A DNA stretch of 64,000 nt from Amphritea atlantica (GTDB lineage Bacteria > Pseudomonadota > Gammaproteobacteria > Pseudomonadales > Balneatricaceae): positions 3,587,001 through 3,651,000 of the forward strand of contig CP073344.1 of NCBI GenBank assembly GCA_024397875.1, in the 5' to 3' direction. Shown here piece by piece: positions 9,640 through 18,407 of the stretch (positions are counted from its first letter, which is position 1; every line of letters begins with the position of its first letter). Below the pieces are notes generated by a model. It ran no database searches, was not told the origin of the DNA, and worked only from the letters and a program-made list of their open reading frames with translations. A program made the position numbers and the translations under genes.

Positions 9640-12330
9640 ATGTCGCACACTGCTTTTGCTGCTGATGAAACGCTCTTTTCAGTCAGTGACTTTACCGCCG
9701 CGCTTGCGGAATCGAAATCACCGATACCCGTATTTAAAAACACCCTGAAAGCAGCACAGGACACCATGGATGCCCGCTTCCGGGATGGCGAAGATATTCG
9801 TAAGCTGATCTACGGCCGGGCCTGGCTGATCGATCAGTTGCTGTTACAAGCCTGGAACCTATTTGACTGGCCTGAGAAAAAACATATCTGCCTGATGGCT
9901 GTCGGTGGATATGGCCGGGGCGAACTCCACCCCCGGTCCGATGTGGACATTCTGATTCTGCTGGACAACATCAGCGACAGCGAAGTCCAGGATAGTATCA
10001 GCCGCTTTCTCACCCTGCTGTGGGATATCAATCTGGATATCGGCTCCAGCGTCCGCACCCTTGATGAGTGCTATGACGAAGCTCAAAACGATATCACCAT
10101 CGCCACTAACCTGATCGAATCGCGTCCATTGGTAGGCAATGCCGATCTGCATATTCAGATGTACCTGCGGGTAACCTCGGAAGGCGCATGGACCGATAAA
10201 GAGTTTTTCCTCGCCAAGGTCAATGAACAGAACAGTCGCCACGACAAAACCAACGACACCGAGTACAACCTCGAACCAAACCTGAAAAACTCCCCTGGGG
10301 GACTGCGGGATCTTCAGACGATCGGCTGGGTGGCAAAGCGCCACTTCGGTGCCACCTATATCCGCGACCTGGTCGATCACGGCTTTCTCACCGAGCTCGA
10401 ACTGGACACACTGAACAAAGGTGAGCTCTACCTCTGGACGGTACGCTACGCCCTCCATATGCTCTGCCAGCGCCGGGAAGACCGGCTATTGTTCGATCAC
10501 CAACGCAGCCTGGCCGACCTGTTCGGCTATACCGATCAGAACGGGGCGCTGGCCGTTGAACAGTTCATGAGCAAGTACTACCGGGTCGCCAAGGCGATGT
10601 CCGAGTTCAATGGCATGCTGTTGCAGTATTTCGACGAGGTCATTCTGCGCCACGAAGAGGAGCAGGTTATCGAACCGCTGAATAACCGCTTCAACCTGCA
10701 CAACGGTTTTATCCGGGTCGCCTACGAATCCGTGTTTGAACACCATCCGTTTGCGATGCTGGAGATGTTTGTACTGCTGGCGCAAAACCCTGAAATCAAA
10801 GGTGTGCGGGCTTCCACCATCCGCCTGATCAGAAACAACCGGCACCGGATCGACGACGAATTCCGCAACGACATTCGTAATACATCCCTGTTTATGGAGC
10901 TGCTCAAACAGGAAAACGGGGTTTCAACCGAACTGAAACGGATGAACCGGTTCGGCATTCTCGGCCTCTACCTACCCGAATTTGGCGATATTGTCGGACA
11001 GATGCAGCACGACCTGTTCCATATCTACACCGTCGATGCACACACCCTGAAAGTGATACAGAAAGTCCGCAAGTTCCGGCATAAGAATCAGCGGGAAAAG
11101 TTCCCGATCGCCTACCGCATTATCAATCAGCTGCCCAAGCTGGAACTGATCTACATTGCCGGACTGTATCACGATATCGCTAAGGGACGCGGCGGCGATC
11201 ACTCAGAACTGGGCGCCGAAGATGCGATAGCGTTCTGCCTGCGCCACCACCTGGGCAAATGGGACACGCACCTGGTGCAGTGGCTGGTACGCAACCACCT
11301 GCTGATGTCAATGACCGCACAGCGCAAAGACATCTCTGATCCGGATGTAATCCTGCATTTTGCCAAGCAGGTCAGGGATATCGTCCATCTGGATTATCTC
11401 TATATTCTGACGGTCGCGGACATTAACGCGACCAACCACAGCCTCTGGAACAGCTGGCGGGCAACCCTGATGCGTCAGCTGTATACGGAAACCAAACGCG
11501 CCTTGCGCCGCGGACTGGAAAACCCGGTAAATAAAGATGACAGGGTCGAGCAGATTCAGAACGAAGCACTGGCGATTATGCAACGCAAAGGTTTCAACGA
11601 GCTGGAGGTGAGGGAGTTCTGGAATCTCCTTGGCGATGATTACTTCCTGCGAGAACAACCACAGCATATCGCCTGGCAAACCCAGGCAATACTCGAGCAC
11701 GGGGATTCCGATCAGCCGCTGGTGATGATCCGCAAAACCTCTTACCGGGCATTCGAAGGGGCCACCGAGATATTTATCTATATGCCCGACCTGCCAAGTC
11801 TGTTTGCCGCAGCCGCCTCTGCACTGGATCAGCTCAACCTGAACATCCAGGACGCACGGATCATGGTGGCCGACAATAATCAGGCCCTGAACACCTATAC
11901 TGTGCTATCAGAGGACAGCATGCCGCTGCCGGATGATGAAGCGTTTCTGGAACAGATCCGCAACCATCTGGTTGAAGAGCTTGATGACCCGGATGACTTC
12001 CCGGCCATTATTCAGCGGCGCATTCCCCGACAGATGAAGCTGTTCGCTTACCCGACACAGGTCAATATGAGTACCGATCCGGTAACCCAACTGACCACCC
12101 TGGAGATCATTACGCCCGACCGACCCGGACTACTGGCACGACTGGGCGGCATCTTTGTTGATTTTGGCATCTCGGTGCGCAAGGCAAAGATCGCCAGTAT
12201 CGGTGAGCGGGTAGAAGACTTTTTCTTCATCAGTGACGATCAGGGTCAGCCTATCAGCGACCCGGATATCTGCATGCAATTACAACAAACCATTTGTCAG
12301 CAACTTGATGAGTACAGTAAGTCAGCCTGA
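9640..12330 (+). CDS. glnD: Bifunctional PII uridylyltransferase/uridylyl-removing enzyme
   Basis: GlnD senses glutamine and uridylylates or deuridylylates the PII proteins that control glutamine synthetase and NtrB. The 896-residue protein has the expected domains in order: nucleotidyltransferase with GGYGRGELHPRSDVDILIL (about residues 85-105), the GlnD-specific helical region, an HD phosphohydrolase with LYHDIAKGRGGDHSELG (about 510), and two C-terminal ACT domains (about 705-780 and 815-890) that bind glutamine. All catalytic motifs look intact. It is almost certainly cotranscribed with map. Confidence 0.98.
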   Translation: MSHTAFAADETLFSVSDFTAALAESKSPIPVFKNTLKAAQDTMDARFRDGEDIRKLIYGRAWLIDQLLLQAWNLFDWPEKKHICLMAVGGYGRGELHPRSDVDILILLDNISDSEVQDSISRFLTLLWDINLDIGSSVRTLDECYDEAQNDITIATNLIESRPLVGNADLHIQMYLRVTSEGAWTDKEFFLAKVNEQNSRHDKTNDTEYNLEPNLKNSPGGLRDLQTIGWVAKRHFGATYIRDLVDHGFLTELELDTLNKGELYLWTVRYALHMLCQRREDRLLFDHQRSLADLFGYTDQNGALAVEQFMSKYYRVAKAMSEFNGMLLQYFDEVILRHEEEQVIEPLNNRFNLHNGFIRVAYESVFEHHPFAMLEMFVLLAQNPEIKGVRASTIRLIRNNRHRIDDEFRNDIRNTSLFMELLKQENGVSTELKRMNRFGILGLYLPEFGDIVGQMQHDLFHIYTVDAHTLKVIQKVRKFRHKNQREKFPIAYRIINQLPKLELIYIAGLYHDIAKGRGGDHSELGAEDAIAFCLRHHLGKWDTHLVQWLVRNHLLMSMTAQRKDISDPDVILHFAKQVRDIVHLDYLYILTVADINATNHSLWNSWRATLMRQLYTETKRALRRGLENPVNKDDRVEQIQNEALAIMQRKGFNELEVREFWNLLGDDYFLREQPQHIAWQTQAILEHGDSDQPLVMIRKTSYRAFEGATEIFIYMPDLPSLFAAAASALDQLNLNIQDARIMVADNNQALNTYTVLSEDSMPLPDDEAFLEQIRNHLVEELDDPDDFPAIIQRRIPRQMKLFAYPTQVNMSTDPVTQLTTLEIITPDRPGLLARLGGIFVDFGISVRKAKIASIGERVEDFFFISDDQGQPISDPDICMQLQQTICQQLDEYSKSA

Positions 12331-12363
12331 TGACCGGCAGACAACCTGACACAGGAATCAATT

Positions 12364-12663
12364 ATGGATACACAGACACAGACCGAACTTGAAGCCGCCG
12401 CTTTTCGCCGCCTGGTAAAACATCTGGATGAGCGAAAAGATGTCCAGAATATCGACCTGATGATTCTGGCGGGATTCTGCCGTAACTGCCTGTCAAAGTG
12501 GTATAAAGCGGCGGCCGACGAACGGGGCATTGAACTGAGCTATGAGGAGGCTTGTGAACAGGTCTACGGCATGCCCTACTCAGAGTGGAAAGAAAAACAC
12601 CAGAAGAAAGCCACCCCGGAACAGCTGGCGGCTTATGAGGCGACCCAGAAACCGAAGCAGTAA
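12364..12663 (+). CDS. DUF1244 family protein
   Basis: This 99-residue helical cytoplasmic protein contains the FCRNCLSKWYKAA motif around residue 40 and YGMPYSEWKEKHQ near residue 75, which identify the DUF1244 family common in proteobacteria. The function is not known. The paired cysteines (C-x2-C) could bind a metal, but that is conjecture. It follows glnD by 33 bp with an AGGAATCA ribosome-binding site, so it is probably the last gene of the map-glnD unit, which ends at the terminator immediately downstream. Confidence 0.85.
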   Translation: MDTQTQTELEAAAFRRLVKHLDERKDVQNIDLMILAGFCRNCLSKWYKAAADERGIELSYEEACEQVYGMPYSEWKEKHQKKATPEQLAAYEATQKPKQ

Positions 12664-12682
12664 ACCGCACCGACCCGGACAT

Positions 12683-12713
12683 AAAAAAACACAGGACACG
12701 CCTGTGTTTTTTT
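12683..12713. terminator. Bidirectional intrinsic terminator between DUF1244 and flgP
   Basis: AACACAGG and CCTGTGTT form an 8-bp stem around a 5-base ACACG loop. It is flanked by A7 on one side and T7 on the other, so it can stop both the plus-strand glnD unit and the minus-strand flgOP unit. Confidence 0.85.
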
Positions 12714-12738
12714 ATCTCTAACTTAATAGGTCTCGTTA

Positions 12739-13239
12739 CTATTGGTTACTGGCTTGCCAGGCCCGCTGCACCTGATTCAGATCGATCTCAAGAATTGTAG
12801 CGTAAACATCCGTCTGTACCGGATAGCTCTTCACCACCCGGGCGCCCCGGACGATTCCAGCCACAGCCCCCTGAAACTGATTGTTCTTCAACACCATATC
12901 CTGCACCGAGGTAGTCCCCGCAAGGTATTGTCCATGAACCAGCACCGTCAGCTCCCGGTAAGCATCCAGCTTTGAGGCTTTCATCGCCATCAGCACCTTA
13001 TGCTGCTGAGTCTGCCCTTCCTGCAGACTGATCGGCGCATACCCGGTGACCTGAACCCAGTTGGGTTGTATCGGTGTGTCATCGACACTGGGCGGCAGAT
13101 CCGGCAGCGCTGAAACAATGTCTTTAGTCGATTCAACAAAGGTTTCACAGCCACCCAGCGAGATAACCAGCAACGTCGCCAGAACGCCCCGGGTCAGGTT
13201 TCTCAACCCGATTTTTGTCCGCTGGAATCGCGCCTTCAT
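12739..13239 (-). CDS. flgP: Flagellar-associated outer-membrane lipoprotein FlgP (LPP20 family)
   Basis: The 166-residue protein has a basic N terminus, a hydrophobic stretch and a lipobox (SLGGC, cysteine about residue 30), so it should be lipidated. The rest matches the LPP20-like fold: TGYAPISLQEGQTQQHKVLMAMKA in pieces, AYRELTVLVHGQYL, and VKSYPVQTDVYATILEIDL. In Vibrio, FlgP with FlgO and FlgT is part of the outer-membrane disc/H-ring apparatus needed for motility of polar flagella. The gene overlaps flgO by 4 bp (ATGA) and sits next to flgT, which strongly supports the call. Confidence 0.88.
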   Translation of the reverse strand: MKARFQRTKIGLRNLTRGVLATLLVISLGGCETFVESTKDIVSALPDLPPSVDDTPIQPNWVQVTGYAPISLQEGQTQQHKVLMAMKASKLDAYRELTVLVHGQYLAGTTSVQDMVLKNNQFQGAVAGIVRGARVVKSYPVQTDVYATILEIDLNQVQRAWQASNQ

Positions 13240-13943
13240 TGGTTACTCTCCGACGTCGTTTGACGTGTTCCATTCTCAATGATCATGCCGTCATCCATCG
13301 CTTTAATCGGGTCATACCCCGGCAACGCGCCTTCCAGGCGAACCGCAGGAATATTGGTTTGCGATGCCGCCAGAATCTGACGACTGGTGGTATCCAGCAC
13401 CCGGGCATTGATAATGATGCCATCCGGATGCTGACTATAGGTTCCTGTCAGCACAAAATGGATACGATAGCGGTAGCGTATTCCGGAAAGATTGTCAGCG
13501 GACAGGGGGTCTTTAACCGTAGTATTCAGACTCACCGCACGAAAATCGACCAGGTTATAGCCATGCTGCTGTAACTGAAAGATGAAGTTCTCACTGAGCC
13601 GCTCACCGGTCGGTGTTCCGGAAGCTTTACTGCCAAGTTGAACAAAAGGCAGGATAGCGATTGGCAGCCGTTTAACACGGTTTTCCGTCAGCCCCACATT
13701 CAGCTGAACCGCCATCTGAGCCACCGCTTCGCTCAGCGGATCGGCGCCGGAAGGCTGATCACCAACGACCCTGACCTCATGCCTGGTCAGCTCACGTCGC
13801 GCCTCAAGATTGGCAGTTTCCGCTTCGCGCAGCTGCGCCAGCGCCTGTGGATCAACACTCTGCACCGTCACAGGAACCGGCTCGTTCAGCGCACACCCGG
13901 CCAGCAGAAGCGGCCAAAGCAGTAAAGAATATCTCATCGACAC
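13236..13943 (-). CDS. flgO: Flagellar outer-membrane lipoprotein FlgO
   Basis: The 235-residue protein begins with MSMRYSLLLWPLLLAGCALN, a lipoprotein signal with the lipidated cysteine at residue 17. The mature part contains a FlgO-type domain with PIAILPFVQLG, GERLSENFIFQLQQHGY and GTYSQHPDGIIINARVLDT, which supports an outer-membrane protein required for stable flagellar H-ring assembly in Vibrio. Together with flgP it forms a two-gene unit diverging from flgT. A sigma-28-like promoter on the same strand lies about 100 bp upstream. Confidence 0.85.
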   Translation of the reverse strand: MSMRYSLLLWPLLLAGCALNEPVPVTVQSVDPQALAQLREAETANLEARRELTRHEVRVVGDQPSGADPLSEAVAQMAVQLNVGLTENRVKRLPIAILPFVQLGSKASGTPTGERLSENFIFQLQQHGYNLVDFRAVSLNTTVKDPLSADNLSGIRYRYRIHFVLTGTYSQHPDGIIINARVLDTTSRQILAASQTNIPAVRLEGALPGYDPIKAMDDGMIIENGTRQTTSESNQ

Positions 13944-14045
13944 CCGACACCCAGAATTAAATATCCGTTTAAACTAACATAAATCAGGTACTTAAACAGT
14001 CCCCGCCGTATTGCAACAGATCAATATTTTGCATACCTTAGTGTC

Positions 14046-14072
14046 TTATCGGTCAGCCAGAAAGTATGTTTA
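14046..14072 (-). promoter_or_regulatory. Sigma-28 (FliA) type promoter for flgO-flgP
   Basis: Read on the minus strand, CTAAA (TAAA at 14072-14069), a 15-bp spacer and ACCGATAA (14053-14046) match the FliA consensus TAAA-N15-GCCGATAA at all but one base. It points to flgO, about 100 bp away, and its -35 element lies within the first codons of the divergent flgT gene. Confidence 0.7.
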
Positions 14073-15286
14073 GCCCTATGATTCGTATCGCCGCAGCATT
14101 ATTGTTCAGCCTTTTCAGCCTGTCACTGCACGCCGTTACGATGGAAGCAGAGGGGCGCGCACTGATATTCGACAAGGATATAGACTCTGCACGCCAGGCC
14201 GCGATCAAAAACGCCACCCAGCAAGCCTCGCTGCAGGCCAGCGCGATTGTCAGCAGTACCCAGAGCATGAATCAGGGCGTACTGAGCATCGACAATATGC
14301 AGGTTAGCACCCTCGGTATGGTAAGCAACATTGAGATTCTGGATGAGAATATTCAGGGCCGGATGCTCTGGGTTAAAGTCCGGGCAGATATCGATTTTGA
14401 AGAGGGCTGCGCTGCGGGGGTCTCGGGACATGGATACCAGAAATCGGTCGCAGTGGTCGCTTTTCCGCTACTTTACCCGCAACAGGCCAATCTGGGATCT
14501 CTCAGCAACATTCAGACAGAGCTGAGTAACATTCTCAGCAATCAGATCAACCAGATCAGCAATCTGAGGGCGCTTAACGCTGGCATGCTGAATGTCCATG
14601 AAACCGCTGCCAACGCCCCCACACGCCAGCTCAGTGCCGGCGCACTGACCACTGTACTGGACCATACCCGACAGCTGGATGTGCAATATATCGTCTCCGG
14701 CGTCATCCGTGATATCAGCCTGTACGATTCCTCCGTCATCGATCCACAGCGCAATATTCTGGTAGACCTCTATAACCGACTCGATTACCGCAGCAAACGT
14801 CACCTGCGCACCCTGGTGCTGGATCTCTATATCCACGATGGTTTTTCCGGTGCCCTGCTATTCAGCAGACAGTACGCGACCGCCGGCCGCTGGAATCTGG
14901 AACCCGAAGCCAGACCGGGCTTTGCCAGTGCCGAATTCTGGCGTCTGGACTATGGTAAGCAAACCCGTGAACTGCTGAACCAGATAGCGGCCGATCTCAA
15001 TGATGAACTGCGGTGCATGCCCTTCTCGGCCCGCATAACCAAAAGTGAAGATAACCTGCTCTGGTTCAATGCCGGCGCGCTGGCAGGCATCAAAGCCGGC
15101 GACAAACTCACGGTGTATCGGAAGTCGAACTTTTTCACCGACGATATGCGCAGCCATGTACAGCTGACCAACACCCGCAAAACCCTCACTGTGACAGAAG
15201 TGCAACCGATGTTCGCTATCGGTCGGCTGGCAGAGGACGGCGCTATCTTCAACATACAGCCGGACGATGTCGTGATCTCTTGGTGA
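14066..15286 (+). CDS. flgT: Flagellar H-ring protein FlgT
   Basis: The 406-residue protein has a cleavable signal peptide ending near SLHA-VTMEAEGRA. It shows the FlgT arrangement: an N-terminal domain with IKNATQQASLQASAIV, a middle domain similar to a TolB N-terminal fold (FPLLYPQQANLGSLSN through VSGVIRDISL), and a C-terminal SH3-like domain (AGALAGIKAGDKLTVYRKS). In Vibrio it forms the H ring around the LP ring and is needed for PomAB stator assembly. It is divergent from flgO-flgP rather than in the same operon. The initiator ATG has only a weak AGAAAG ribosome-binding site. Downstream lies a run of CTAG hairpins and then the cassette island. Confidence 0.88.
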   Translation: MFSPMIRIAAALLFSLFSLSLHAVTMEAEGRALIFDKDIDSARQAAIKNATQQASLQASAIVSSTQSMNQGVLSIDNMQVSTLGMVSNIEILDENIQGRMLWVKVRADIDFEEGCAAGVSGHGYQKSVAVVAFPLLYPQQANLGSLSNIQTELSNILSNQINQISNLRALNAGMLNVHETAANAPTRQLSAGALTTVLDHTRQLDVQYIVSGVIRDISLYDSSVIDPQRNILVDLYNRLDYRSKRHLRTLVLDLYIHDGFSGALLFSRQYATAGRWNLEPEARPGFASAEFWRLDYGKQTRELLNQIAADLNDELRCMPFSARITKSEDNLLWFNAGALAGIKAGDKLTVYRKSNFFTDDMRSHVQLTNTRKTLTVTEVQPMFAIGRLAEDGAIFNIQPDDVVISW

Positions 15287-15300
15287 GATCACGACACAGA

Positions 15301-15375
15301 ACGCCGCTGCGCGGCTCGCTAGACGCGACTGCGTCGCTTGCTAGGAGCTAGACGGAAACTTCGTTTCCTTGCTAG
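15301..15375 (+). repeat. CTAG-bounded hairpin cluster downstream of flgT
   Basis: Three short palindromic modules are strung together just after the flgT stop: GCCGCTGCGCGGC, then CTAG-ACGCGAC-TGC-GTCGCTTG-CTAG (15319-15344), then CTAG-ACGGAAAC-TTC-GTTTCCTTG-CTAG (15348-15375). The last one is the exact reverse complement of the module at 21135-21162 on the other side of the island. Related modules occur at 25322, 57531 and 59794. They resemble small REP-like or mRNA 3'-end hairpins. Confidence 0.75.
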
Positions 15376-15440
15376 AAAAAATTAAAGAGAACTACTTAAC
15401 TCTCATTTTCATGTCTGCTTTGTGCCAATAGCGGACATGC

Positions 15441-15755
15441 TCACCAGTGATTGATACGACGTGGTAAAGCTTTTCTTAATCCTTCAAGAACTTTGCTCCA
15501 ACCAATGCGTTTTTTCCAAAGTTTGTCGTTTACCCAAACGTTGTAGCAATCAACACGGTTACTGCGATATAGTTCAATTCGATGGGTAACTGGAGTACCC
15601 GTATCGTAGTCTGTAATTTTGATTAACCTGCGTAGCTCGGGTAACTCAGGCGGATATTCAGGATGAATACCATTGATCCTTTTTTCCTCTCTGACAGCCC
15701 TTGCCTTTGCATATTTAGTCACATATTCCTGATACTTACGGCTTCTGCGATACAT
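15441..15755 (-). CDS. Hypothetical basic protein, 104 aa
   Basis: I do not recognise this protein. It is rich in arginine and lysine (MYRRSRKYQEYVTKYAKAR at the start) with a compact C-terminal half containing TPVTHRIELYRSNRVDCYNVW and a repeated WxK/KRIGW pattern, which looks folded rather than random. It lies at the left edge of the cassette island and is transcribed toward flgT, opposite to the other cassettes, so it may be a reversed cassette or an unrelated insertion. The coding region is visibly more AT-rich than the flagellar genes beside it. No attC site was found at its 3' side. Confidence 0.55.
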   Translation of the reverse strand: MYRRSRKYQEYVTKYAKARAVREEKRINGIHPEYPPELPELRRLIKITDYDTGTPVTHRIELYRSNRVDCYNVWVNDKLWKKRIGWSKVLEGLRKALPRRINHW

Positions 15756-15782
15756 CTTTTACCCGTCCCTAGATATAAATGT

Positions 15783-15836
15783 ACCTTACAAGGTAGCAGA
15801 GCTTGCAAGCTTTAGAACCTTGCATGGGCGCAATAA
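15783..15836 (+). other. Possible degenerate attC site
   Basis: ACCTTACAAGGT, a central AGCTTGCAAGCT palindrome and ACCTTG plus GGGCGCAAT give the layout of an attC site, with CAAGGT pairing with ACCTTG. The R' core GTTRRRY is not conserved (GCAATAA stands in its place), so this would be a decayed or divergent site. It lies directly upstream of the first forward cassette. Confidence 0.3.
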
Positions 15837-15921
15837 TAAATTGTTAGAGGCCTTCAAGACCTGTATTTAATCTCACCGTGTTATCGCGGCTGTTGAACCC
15901 GATAATTGATGAGGATTCACA

Positions 15922-16470
15922 ATGGACAACAACCGAAATAAGGCGTGGAGACAAGCAAAAAAGAATAGTAAGGAAGCAAAAGAAGACTTTATAGATAAAC
16001 GAATTTCACCTGAGAAGAACTGGAAGCTCATGTACATTCGCTCGGAGAAATTGAAACGAGCCGAGCGGCTTGGGATTGACTATCCACCCAAAACACTGAG
16101 ACAAAAATTGGATGATGAGATGCCTCTTGAAAGTGCTGAGATGAAGAATATCCTATTTATCTGTAGTCGTAATCAATGGCGAAGTCCCACAGCGGAGAAT
16201 GTCTGGAGGAAACATCCCAGTTTAAACGTTAGATCTGCGGGTACGAGCCCACGAGCAAAGAAAACTGTAAATGCTAAAGATATACAGTGGGCGGACGTAA
16301 TTTTTGTGATGGAAGAAAAACATAAAAATCGTCTAAAAGCAGAATTTACGAGACTACTCAACCATAAGGACATTCAGGTATTAGATGTCCCAGATGAGTA
16401 TCAATATATGGATGCAGAGCTCGTAGATATTATGCAACAAGCTGTTAGTAGTTACTTGGACTTAAACTGA
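15922..16470 (+). CDS. Cassette-encoded low-molecular-weight tyrosine phosphatase-like protein with N-terminal extension
   Basis: The C-terminal half (from about residue 74, MKNILFICSRNQWRSPTAE) matches the predicted protein tyrosine phosphatases of the low-molecular-weight type. The catalytic P-loop C-x5-R-S is present as C81 to R87, and a DVPDEYQYMD stretch near the end may supply the acidic residues. The first 73 residues are an extra lysine-rich helical segment (KAWRQAKKNSKEAKEDF) that I do not recognise. They could be a fused domain, or translation could start internally at M74. The gene is AT-rich and lies in forward orientation immediately before an attC left core, so it is read as the first forward cassette of the array. 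Substrate unknown. Confidence 0.7.
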   Translation: MDNNRNKAWRQAKKNSKEAKEDFIDKRISPEKNWKLMYIRSEKLKRAERLGIDYPPKTLRQKLDDEMPLESAEMKNILFICSRNQWRSPTAENVWRKHPSLNVRSAGTSPRAKKTVNAKDIQWADVIFVMEEKHKNRLKAEFTRLLNHKDIQVLDVPDEYQYMDAELVDIMQQAVSSYLDLN

Positions 16471-16482
16471 ATAATGCCTCTA

Positions 16483-18407
16483 ATCGGGTAGCCGAGGGTC
16501 TCTAACCCTCAGCCCCCACAACACCCTGCATGCGGGTCCGCACAGGGCGTTTCATTTGCCATAGTGAAGCTTGATCCATCCATCACGTAACTCATACAAC
16601 CCCTGAGATTTTAAATAGGCATTGGATAATGCCTGATTTATCCCCGGTGTTTTTGAACTGCGCCATGGGCCTTTGCTGGTAATGCCACACGCAACTGCTG
16701 CCTGAACTCGAACGCCCAGCCTCATCAGGTTTCTGACTTTGGTGCGTGGTTTTCGCCACTGTCGCCAGTAAGCCATTCTGACTCTGCGCCGTATCCAGTG
16801 ATCCAGGTCGACACAGAGTTGATAGCAATTGGCGATGCCAAAGTAATTGATCCAGCCGCGTATAAATTGACTGGTCTTGAAGAGTTGGTATCGCATCGAT
16901 ACACCCCAGTTACGGTTCGTTAATCGTCGAACCTGCTGCTTGAACTTGTGCAGCGTTTTCGCATGCCATTGAATGCGACCTTTCTGGAACGTAAATCCCA
17001 GAAACTTGCTATCACTGGTTTTAACGACGTGGCTCTTGGTCGAGTTAACGACCAGCTTTAAACGGTTTTGCAGGTATTGGCTGATACTGCGCAATACGCG
17101 TTCACCCGCTCGCTGACTCTTTACCAGAATGGTAAAGTCATCGGCGTAACGAGCAAACTTGTGACCGCGTTTCTCCAATTCTTTGTCTAGCGGGTCGAGC
17201 ATGATATTCGCCAGTAGTGGCGATAAGGGGCCACCCTGTGGAACACCTTCTCGGCTTTCCCTAAACAACTGGTTATCGATAACCCCAGCTCGAAGGTAGA
17301 GCTTGATCAACTTGAGCAAACGCTTGTCCCTGATCTTACGACCCAGGAGCGTCATCAACAGGTCATGATTCACCCGGTCAAAGAACTTAGAGAGATCAAC
17401 ATCCACCGCGATGCGGTGTCCCTCCTTGATGATGCCTTGTACCTGTTTAACCGCTTGTTGCCCATTTCGGCCCGGACGGAAACCATAGCTATGGTTTGAG
17501 AACTCCGGGTCGAAAATGGGCGTGAGGACTTGGGCGATGGCTTGCTGGATCACACGGTCTGTGATGGTTGGGATACCCAGTTGGCGTTTACCGCCATCCG
17601 GTTTATCTATCTCAACCCGTCTGACCGGTGAGGGGCGATAGCGTCCTGTTTCCAGTTCATTTACCACCCGTTTCCATTCGCCTGATTTCGCCCATGCGGG
17701 GAATTCATCAATGGTCATCCCATCCACTCCCGCAGCCCCCTTATTGGCTCGAACTCGCTTCCATGCAGCCTGCAGATTATCTCTTTGCAGTACCTGTTCG
17801 AATAGATCATGGCTAAAGGCTGGCTTCTTGACACGACGCTGAGTTACGTCACTGCCGGTCGGCATTCGTGTGTTCAAGTGTGACAAGGCTCCTCCTTTAT
17901 ACAAATGTTCAGGCCTTCACCCTATCCCAGCCATTACGCTGGGCGTTTGGCTACTACGCCGTCTGCTGACTTCTGCTTAATCACTCAGCAGGTTACCCTG
18001 CCAAGCGCTATCGATTTTCATCATTTTGCTCAAGCAGGGTGATGGGGCCTGCTTGCCGAGCCTGTTGAAACCAGTGGCTGAGAACTGGTAATTTATCGAT
18101 CGCCGGTTAAGCAGATCTCCCCAGATAAGAGCATGAACTTTCGCTGCACTGCTGCATCATTTACGGTGGCCGTTAGATCACATGGCTTCGTCATCTTGTG
18201 CTGACTCGCCTCCAGCCTACGCCTCATATGATGTTTTTGTTCATCAGCACGCAGTTTTGCTAGCGGCTTCCTCCAGACCGAACCTCGCGGTTAAGCCCTT
18301 GCCATTCGCTAGTAGTTAACATCTAATAACGATTATAAATCGCTATGGATGGTGACCTTCCTACAGAGGACTTTCACCTCATTAGTTCATGCCCATGCTG
18401 GGCGTAC
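16483..18407 (-). mobile_element. Group II intron inserted in an attC site (group IIC-attC type)
   Basis: The element is on the minus strand. Its 5' end reads GTACGCCCAGCATGGGC (18407 downward), or GTGTACG if the boundary is two bases earlier. Its 3' end has a domain V-like hairpin (GCCCTGTGCGG, CCGCATGCAGGGTG), a domain VI-like stem with TGAGGGTT and AACCCTCA arms, and the terminus CTACCCGAT at 16483. It encodes one reverse transcriptase. Removing 16483-18407 joins GCCTCTA to ACAAGTTGCTC and restores a plausible attC left arm (GCCTCTAAC-AAGTTG). Insertion into the attC bottom strand is the hallmark of group IIC-attC introns. Boundaries are accurate to a few bases. Confidence 0.85.
16552..17904 (-). 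CDS. Group II intron-encoded reverse transcriptase/maturase
   Basis: The 450-residue protein carries the reverse transcriptase blocks in order: VDGMTIDEF, KPDGGKRQLGIPTITDRVIQ, the first catalytic aspartates in VDVDLSKFFDRV, GVPQGGPLSPLLANI, and the active-site YADD at residues 253-256 (RYADDFTIL). The maturase (GIIM/X) region follows, with RGWINYFGI and WIRRRVRMAYWRQWRKP. There is no HNH endonuclease domain at the C terminus, which fits group IIC introns that insert by recognising DNA hairpins. The frame is intact, so the protein is likely functional. It would splice the intron RNA and drive retrohoming into attC or terminator-like hairpins. Confidence 0.93.
   Translation of the reverse strand: MYKGGALSHLNTRMPTGSDVTQRRVKKPAFSHDLFEQVLQRDNLQAAWKRVRANKGAAGVDGMTIDEFPAWAKSGEWKRVVNELETGRYRPSPVRRVEIDKPDGGKRQLGIPTITDRVIQQAIAQVLTPIFDPEFSNHSYGFRPGRNGQQAVKQVQGIIKEGHRIAVDVDLSKFFDRVNHDLLMTLLGRKIRDKRLLKLIKLYLRAGVIDNQLFRESREGVPQGGPLSPLLANIMLDPLDKELEKRGHKFARYADDFTILVKSQRAGERVLRSISQYLQNRLKLVVNSTKSHVVKTSDSKFLGFTFQKGRIQWHAKTLHKFKQQVRRLTNRNWGVSMRYQLFKTSQFIRGWINYFGIANCYQLCVDLDHWIRRRVRMAYWRQWRKPRTKVRNLMRLGVRVQAAVACGITSKGPWRSSKTPGINQALSNAYLKSQGLYELRDGWIKLHYGK

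Noticed and set aside
9834..12090. Several minus-strand frames of 60-199 codons inside glnD
   Set aside because: All are antisense shadows of glnD, whose domains cover the whole span.
15841..15905. GTTAGAGG beside the first forward cassette as an attC right core
   Set aside because: It does not match GTTRRRY with a paired left arm, and no complete hairpin forms with it.
16173..16373. 66-codon minus-strand frame inside the phosphatase cassette
   Set aside because: It is antisense to a better supported gene with a catalytic motif.
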